From JBGSWL01 sp041752455 (GTDB taxonomy: Bacteria; Pseudomonadota; Alphaproteobacteria; Rhizobiales; Rhizobiaceae), in contig JBGSWL010000057.1 in assembly GCA_041752455.1 (NCBI GenBank), positions 1 to 9,052 on the forward strand: a stretch of 9,052 nucleotides of DNA, read 5' to 3'. Both the position numbers and the translations under genes were made by a program. Shown here one piece after another: positions 6,423 through 9,052 of this stretch (positions are counted from its first letter, which is position 1; every line of letters starts with the position of its first letter). Under the pieces are notes generated by a model. That model did not search any database and was not told the DNA's origin. It was given only the letters and a program-made list of their open reading frames with translations.

Positions 6423-6467
6423 GCTCCCGCGCAAAGGTGCGGACGGCCAGTCGGCCTTGTGAGGGTG

Positions 6468-6487
6468 TATCGCGCGGCGGTGGCCGC
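6468..6487 (+). repeat. 20-bp repeat, copy 2 (partial duplication inside spacer A)
   Basis: This is an exact copy of 6403-6422, starting 65 bp downstream. Here only a 5-bp stem (GCGGC, loop GGTG, GCCGC) remains, because the bases after it differ (AGAC instead of GCTC). Confidence 0.8.
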
Positions 6488-6547
6488 AGACTGAAAAGAG
6501 CGCGACCGCGTGTCGCCGGCTTTCCGGCGGAGCGAGCTGCGCGAGCG

Positions 6548-6553
6548 AAAGGA
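6548..6553 (+). promoter_or_regulatory. ribosome binding site of the tube gene
   Basis: AAAGGA lies 7 nt before the ATG at 6561. The frame extends upstream through the spacer repeat to an ATG-less GTG at 6510, but the binding site and the tube-family N terminus (MDRVIHGGNLYL) fix the start at 6561. Confidence 0.75.
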
Positions 6554-6560
6554 AACAAAG

Positions 6561-7067
6561 ATGGATCGCGTCATTCACGGCGGCAATCTCTACCTCGACA
6601 CCGTCAACATGCGCCTGGCGCTCAACGAGTGCACGCTGCCATCGCTGGCGCGCGCCAAGGAGACCTTGCAGGCGGGCGGGTCGTTCTTCTCGCTGGCTAT
6701 CCCGGGCGCCATCGAAGAGCTCGAGGCGACATTTTCGCTCAACGGCGGCCATGAATATGTGCGCAAGCACTTTGGCCGCGAGCCGGGCGACTGGTCGACG
6801 CTCTACTGGTACGAGCGCCTGCGCGATATCCAGAAGGGCGAGAACAAGGGCCGCATCGTGATGATGAAGGGGCTGATCTCCGAGGTCGCCCAGCCTCGCG
6901 TTTCCGGCAAGAAGGGCGAGGCGACCGTCTACAAGTTCGGCTCGATCATCCAGTACACAGACATCATCGATGGCCGGGAAGTGCACCGGATGGACATCTT
7001 CAACAACCAGCTGATCATCGACGGCGTCAACTACACCGAAGAGCACAACGCCATCATCGCGGCTTGA
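6561..7067 (+). CDS. FII: major tail tube protein (P2 gpFII-like)
   Basis: This 168-residue protein compares with 172 for P2 gpFII. It forms the inner tube through which DNA passes. Family signals are an N-terminal NLYLDTVNMRLALNECTLPS segment, a central IEELEATFSLNGG, and a GRIVMMKGLISEVAQP strand. The C-terminal YTDIIDGREVHRMDIFNN contains the conserved hydrophobic-acidic pattern of the tube family. The protein has no signal peptide, as expected for a virion protein. It follows the sheath gene and precedes the tail assembly gene E, the P2 order. It is flanked on both sides by copies of the same structured spacer element, so its mRNA segment would be bracketed by hairpins. That could affect stability or translation of this abundant protein; this is inference. 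Confidence 0.95.
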   Translation: MDRVIHGGNLYLDTVNMRLALNECTLPSLARAKETLQAGGSFFSLAIPGAIEELEATFSLNGGHEYVRKHFGREPGDWSTLYWYERLRDIQKGENKGRIVMMKGLISEVAQPRVSGKKGEATVYKFGSIIQYTDIIDGREVHRMDIFNNQLIIDGVNYTEEHNAIIAA

Positions 7068-7073
7068 TGCTTG

Positions 7074-7093
7074 TATCGCGCGGCCGTGGCCGC
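7074..7093 (+). repeat. 20-bp repeat, copy 3 (one mismatch)
   Basis: This matches 6403-6422 at 19 of 20 positions (C for G at 7085). It forms hairpin 1 seven bases after the tube stop codon. Confidence 0.8.
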
Positions 7094-7200
7094 GCTCCGG
7101 GCCAAAGGGCCCGACGGGCGGTCGGCCTTTTAGGGTGGAGCAGTAAACAAAGCGCGACCGCGCGTCGCCGGCTTCCCGGCGGAGCGAGCTGTGGCAAGCG

Positions 7201-7207
7201 AAAGGGA
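7201..7207 (+). promoter_or_regulatory. ribosome binding site of gene E
   Basis: AAAGGGA lies 7 nt before the ATG at 7215. A GTG at 7191, also in frame, lies inside the spacer repeat and has no such site, so 7215 is preferred. Confidence 0.7.
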
Positions 7208-7214
7208 AAAAGTC

Positions 7215-7616
7215 ATGCCCAGGCAGATTGAAATCAGCGAGCTGCCGATGCCGGAAGGCTTTGGTGAGGAAATTGCGGCCGCCGAGCCCGCCGCCAAGGC
7301 GCAGCCTGCTCATGCCACCCTTGACTTCGTCGATCCGCCGATTGCTGCGACGGTCGACCTGCAATATCCGTTCCGGCTGGACGGCAAGGTGATCGAGACC
7401 ATCACCATCCGTCGCCTGACCCTTGGCGAGGTCGGCGCCGTCATCGATGCGCGCGGCGCAGCCGCCAACCGGTATGACTGCTATGCGGTGATGACCGGCT
7501 TGCCGGCAGAGGTGCTGCGCGGCCTGGTGGACGTCGATGGGGAAGCGGTGGTGGAGGCCGCCTACGGTTTTTTGCCCCGCCTCTTCCTGGGGGCGGCCGG
7601 GCCGAAATCGACGTGA
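7215..7616 (+). CDS. E: phage tail assembly chaperone (P2 gpE-like), with programmed frameshift site
   Basis: The zero-frame product has 133 residues. Residues 1-48 are acidic and Ala/Pro-rich. From about residue 50 the sequence (LQYPFRLDGKVIETITIRRL, then TLGEVGAVIDARG) matches the tail assembly chaperone family that includes P2 gpE and Mu gp41. These proteins bind the tape measure protein while the tube assembles and are not in the finished virion. At codons 118-120 the message reads GGT TTT TTG, forming the slippery heptamer T_TTT_TTG at 7568-7574. Ribosomes that slip back one base there make a 184-residue E-E' protein; those that do not add 13 residues (PRLFLGAAGPKST) and stop at 7614-7616. 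Position between tube and tape measure genes agrees with P2. Confidence 0.88.
   Translation: MPRQIEISELPMPEGFGEEIAAAEPAAKAQPAHATLDFVDPPIAATVDLQYPFRLDGKVIETITIRRLTLGEVGAVIDARGAAANRYDCYAVMTGLPAEVLRGLVDVDGEAVVEAAYGFLPRLFLGAAGPKST
7553..7596 (+). other. programmed -1 frameshift signal (slippery heptamer with flanking stimulators)
   Basis: The core is T_TTT_TTG at 7568-7574, in phase with gene E, so both tRNAs can re-pair after a one-base backward slip. GGAGG at 7553-7557, 10 nt upstream, is placed like the internal Shine-Dalgarno stimulator of E. coli dnaX. A possible hairpin at 7577-7596 pairs CCGCCTC with GGGGCGG (one T-G pair) around a 6-nt loop. It begins only 2 nt after the heptamer, closer than usual, so its role is uncertain. 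P2 gene E uses the same heptamer (established). After the slip, the frame is open from 7574 to the TGA at 7766-7768. Confidence 0.85.
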
Positions 7617-7768
7617 CCCGCTGGCGCGCCTATGCGGCTCGGGTCGCGGCGACGCTCTCCACTCCGCTGTCTGAAGTGATGGCGATGGAGTTGTCGAGCT
7701 TTGCCCTGTTCTGGCGTGAGGCGCAGGCAATCCATGACGAGACATGGGGAGCGGCGCGCGCGCGATGA
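7613..7768 (+). CDS. E': GpE-family tail protein E', made as the frameshift extension of gene E
   Basis: This is the -1 frame relative to gene E. A GTG at 7613 overlaps the gene E stop (GTGA) and would give a stand-alone 51-residue protein, but it has no ribosome binding site. The frame is open back to the slip site at 7574, so E' is most likely made only as the 64-residue C-terminal part of the E-E' fusion, as in P2. The segment TPLSEVMAMELSSFALFWRE, then AQAIHD, fits the short P2 GpE family pattern: Pro, Ser-Glu, Met-x-Leu-x-Glu-Leu, Trp-x-Glu-Ala. E-E' is expected to recruit tube subunits to the tape measure complex. The stop overlaps the tape measure ATG (ATGA, 7765-7768). Confidence 0.75.
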   Translation: MTRWRAYAARVAATLSTPLSEVMAMELSSFALFWREAQAIHDETWGAARAR

Positions 7769-9052
7769 GCGACCTTAATGTCGAGCTGCTGCTCAAGCTC
7801 AACAACCAGATGTCTGCCGGGCTCAGGAAGGCCGAAGAGGACCTGAAAAAGCTGCGCGGTGCCGCCGACGGTGTCGGCAATTCCGATGGCATCGACAAGC
7901 AGACCAGGTCGCTGTCGCGGTTTTCTGCGGCGGCCGCGGCTGCCGGCGCTGTGGCGATAACGGCCGGGATCATGGCGACCGGCAAGGCCATTCAATATGC
8001 GACTGGCCAGGCTATCTCATACGAGACCGCCATGAGCGAAGTGCGCAAGGCGATCGACGTCCCCGACGATGAATTTGCGAGGCTGGAGCGCACCATCCTG
8101 CAGCTGTCCTCGGAAACCGGGATGGCGAAGGAGGATCTGGCGGCGCTGGTGGCCGAGGCGGCCCGATCCGGCCGGCCCTTGGAAGAGCTCGCGGGCTTTG
8201 CGCTGCTGGCATCCAAGGGCGCGATCGCCTTCGGCATGAGTGCAACTGAAACATCCGAGGCGCTCTCGAAGCTTTCCAACGCACTCGGGCTCTCCCTGCC
8301 GGAGACCGAAGACTTCGCCGATGCCGTCAACCATCTGGCCGACAATTCGGCATCGTCAGAACGCGATATTCTCGGCTTCATGAACCGGGTCGGGGCGACC
8401 GGCAAAATCCTCAAACTGTCGGCCGAACAGACGGCCGCCTTCGGCGCCGCCATGCTGTCGATCGGCGTGCCGACCGAGGTGGCGGGCACCGGCTTCAACG
8501 CTTTCCTGAACAAGCTGGCAACCGCGGACAAGCAAGGCAAAAACTTTCAGGAGGGGCTGAAGGCGCTCGGCCTGACAGCCAAGGAGCTCAAGCGCTCTCT
8601 TGACGAGGACGCCGCCGGCGCGCTGCAGGATGTACTGCGCAAGATCGATGCGCTGCCCGACAGCGACAAGCTCGGCGTCCTGACAGACCTTTTCGGCCTC
8701 GAATATGCCGACGACATTGCAAAACTGGCTGGCGCAGTGGACGAGGTCGGCAAGTCGCTGAACCTCGTTGCGGACGGGGCCGACCGGGCCGGGTCGCTGG
8801 ACAAGACCTTTGCGATCTTCGATGCGACCACCGCCAAGTCGATCGACGACATGGGCACCTCGATCGAGAACTTTGCCGCCCGCATCGGCGACAGCTTCAC
8901 GCCGGCGATCAAGGCGGCGGCCGATGCGACCGGCGGCTTTTTTGACAAGCTGTCGGCGCTGATCGACCGGCGCGCCGACATGGCTGACATGACGCAGCGC
9001 CTCGGCTCCGGCGGCGACCTGACCGCCGCCGACCAAGAGCGCCTTGCCTCCG
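7765..9052 (+). CDS. T: tail tape measure protein (P2 gpT-like, TP901 family), 3' end outside window
   Basis: The frame opens at ATG 7765 (ATGA overlap with the E' stop) and stays open to the window end, giving 429 visible residues. GGGGAG at 7746-7751 is 13 nt away, so translation probably depends on coupling. Residues 1-35 are a charged amphipathic helix (LKLNNQMSAGLRKAEEDLKK). Residues 53-75 are a hydrophobic Ala/Gly-rich stretch (FSAAAAAAGAVAITAGIMAT). From residue 86 (YETAMSEVRKAIDVP) to about 320 the sequence fits the conserved tape-measure core. That core includes LSSETGMAKEDLAALVAEAA and FGAAMLSIGVPTEVAGTGFN, and ends near LFGLEYADDIAKLAG. The protein sets tail length and is ejected with the DNA. 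The upstream E/E' genes supply its chaperones. The 3' part, usually more helical and phage-specific, is not seen. Confidence 0.93.
   Translation, partial: MSDLNVELLLKLNNQMSAGLRKAEEDLKKLRGAADGVGNSDGIDKQTRSLSRFSAAAAAAGAVAITAGIMATGKAIQYATGQAISYETAMSEVRKAIDVPDDEFARLERTILQLSSETGMAKEDLAALVAEAARSGRPLEELAGFALLASKGAIAFGMSATETSEALSKLSNALGLSLPETEDFADAVNHLADNSASSERDILGFMNRVGATGKILKLSAEQTAAFGAAMLSIGVPTEVAGTGFNAFLNKLATADKQGKNFQEGLKALGLTAKELKRSLDEDAAGALQDVLRKIDALPDSDKLGVLTDLFGLEYADDIAKLAGAVDEVGKSLNLVADGADRAGSLDKTFAIFDATTAKSIDDMGTSIENFAARIGDSFTPAIKAAADATGGFFDKLSALIDRRADMADMTQRLGSGGDLTAADQERLAS

Larger units (their letters stand above)
6398..6560 (+). repeat. structured spacer repeat, copy A (before the tube gene)
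   Basis: This 163-bp spacer aligns with the 147-bp spacer at 7068-7214 from the stop codon to the next ribosome binding site. Parts in order: hairpin 1 at 6407-6424 (GCGCGGC, loop GGTG, GCCGCGC); hairpin 2 at 6427-6442 (CCGCGC, loop AAAG, GTGCGG, with one G-T pair); a GTCGGCCTT stretch; a second copy of the 20-bp hairpin-1 sequence at 6468-6487, absent from copy B; and a 40-bp block at 6499-6538 matching copy B at 38 of 40 positions. The 40-bp block contains hairpin 3 at 6514-6529 (CGCCGG, loop CTTT, CCGGCG). The copy ends in AGCGAAAGGA, the ribosome binding site of the tube gene. No poly-T tract supports a terminator. The element is not recognised. Confidence 0.85.
7068..7214 (+). repeat. 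structured spacer repeat, copy B (between tube gene and gene E)
   Basis: This 147-bp spacer is a paralogue of 6398-6560. It has hairpin 1 at 7078-7095 (GCGCGGC, loop CGTG, GCCGCGC) and hairpin 2 at 7098-7113 (CGGGCC, loop AAAG, GGCCCG). In hairpin 2, three base pairs differ from copy A yet still pair. A GTCGGCCTTTT stretch follows, then a 40-bp block at 7151-7190, 38/40 identical to 6499-6538, with hairpin 3 (CGCCGG, loop CTTC, CCGGCG). The copy ends in AGCGAAAGGG, the ribosome binding site of gene E. A competing fold, CCGAC with GTCGG around a 5-nt loop at 7111-7125, exists only in this copy. Neither terminator nor promoter is clear. Confidence 0.85.

Noticed and set aside
6403..6424. Hairpin 1 as an intrinsic terminator of the sheath gene
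   Set aside because: The stem is strong, but no T tract follows, and the tube gene downstream must be expressed with the sheath.
6398..7214. Spacer repeats as a CRISPR array
   Set aside because: There are only two long paralogous copies with a full gene between them, and no short regular repeat-spacer series.
6402..7991. 529-codon open frame on the minus strand
   Set aside because: It runs antisense to the clearly identified tube, E and tape measure genes and through both spacer repeats. In GC-rich DNA, long antisense frames arise from codon bias. The product has no recognisable domain.

Overview
This window is the tail-gene region of a P2-like (contractile-tailed) prophage or phage. All genes are on the + strand and tightly packed. 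The DNA is GC-rich, with 4-bp and 1-bp stop/start overlaps and Shine-Dalgarno-like sequences. The content would suit an alphaproteobacterium such as a member of the Rhizobiales, but that is inference: no host gene, attachment site or integrase lies in the window. The ends cut through two genes, the 3' end of an unrecognised structural gene at the left and the 5' part of the tape measure gene at the right.

Bases 1-5052 hold the fibre and baseplate-decoration block. In order they are: the tail end of an unknown protein; a 57-residue small protein; a first tail fibre with coiled coil, HxH motif and beta-rich tip; a 94-residue beta-rich protein; a 99-residue protein with a short collagen-like tract; a repeat-built fibre shaft of 416 residues; a short fibre protein whose tip domain is paralogous to that of the first fibre; a DUF4376 protein (fibre-assembly-like); and a DUF1353 protein. 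Neighbouring genes are mostly translationally coupled.

Bases 5162-9052 follow the P2 FI-FII-E-E'-T order: tail sheath, tail tube, tail assembly chaperone E, its extension E' and the tape measure. Sheath and tube form the contractile tail. E and E+E' are expected to coat the tape measure while the tube polymerises to its set length.

Two signals stand out. First, gene E carries a P2-type slippery heptamer, T_TTT_TTG, in the correct phase at 7568-7574. A GGAGG lies 10 nt upstream and a possible hairpin starts 2 nt downstream. The -1 frame is open from the slip site through the whole E' frame, giving a 184-residue E-E' fusion. Second, the two spacers flanking the tube gene (after the sheath and after the tube) are copies of one structured element of about 150 bp. 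Each has a perfect GC hairpin just after the stop codon and a second hairpin whose stem differs between copies by three pairing-preserving changes. Each also has a 40-bp block (38/40 identical) with a third hairpin, ending at the ribosome binding site of the next gene. I do not recognise this element. It could be a REP-like repeat or a leader that sets tail-protein stoichiometry.
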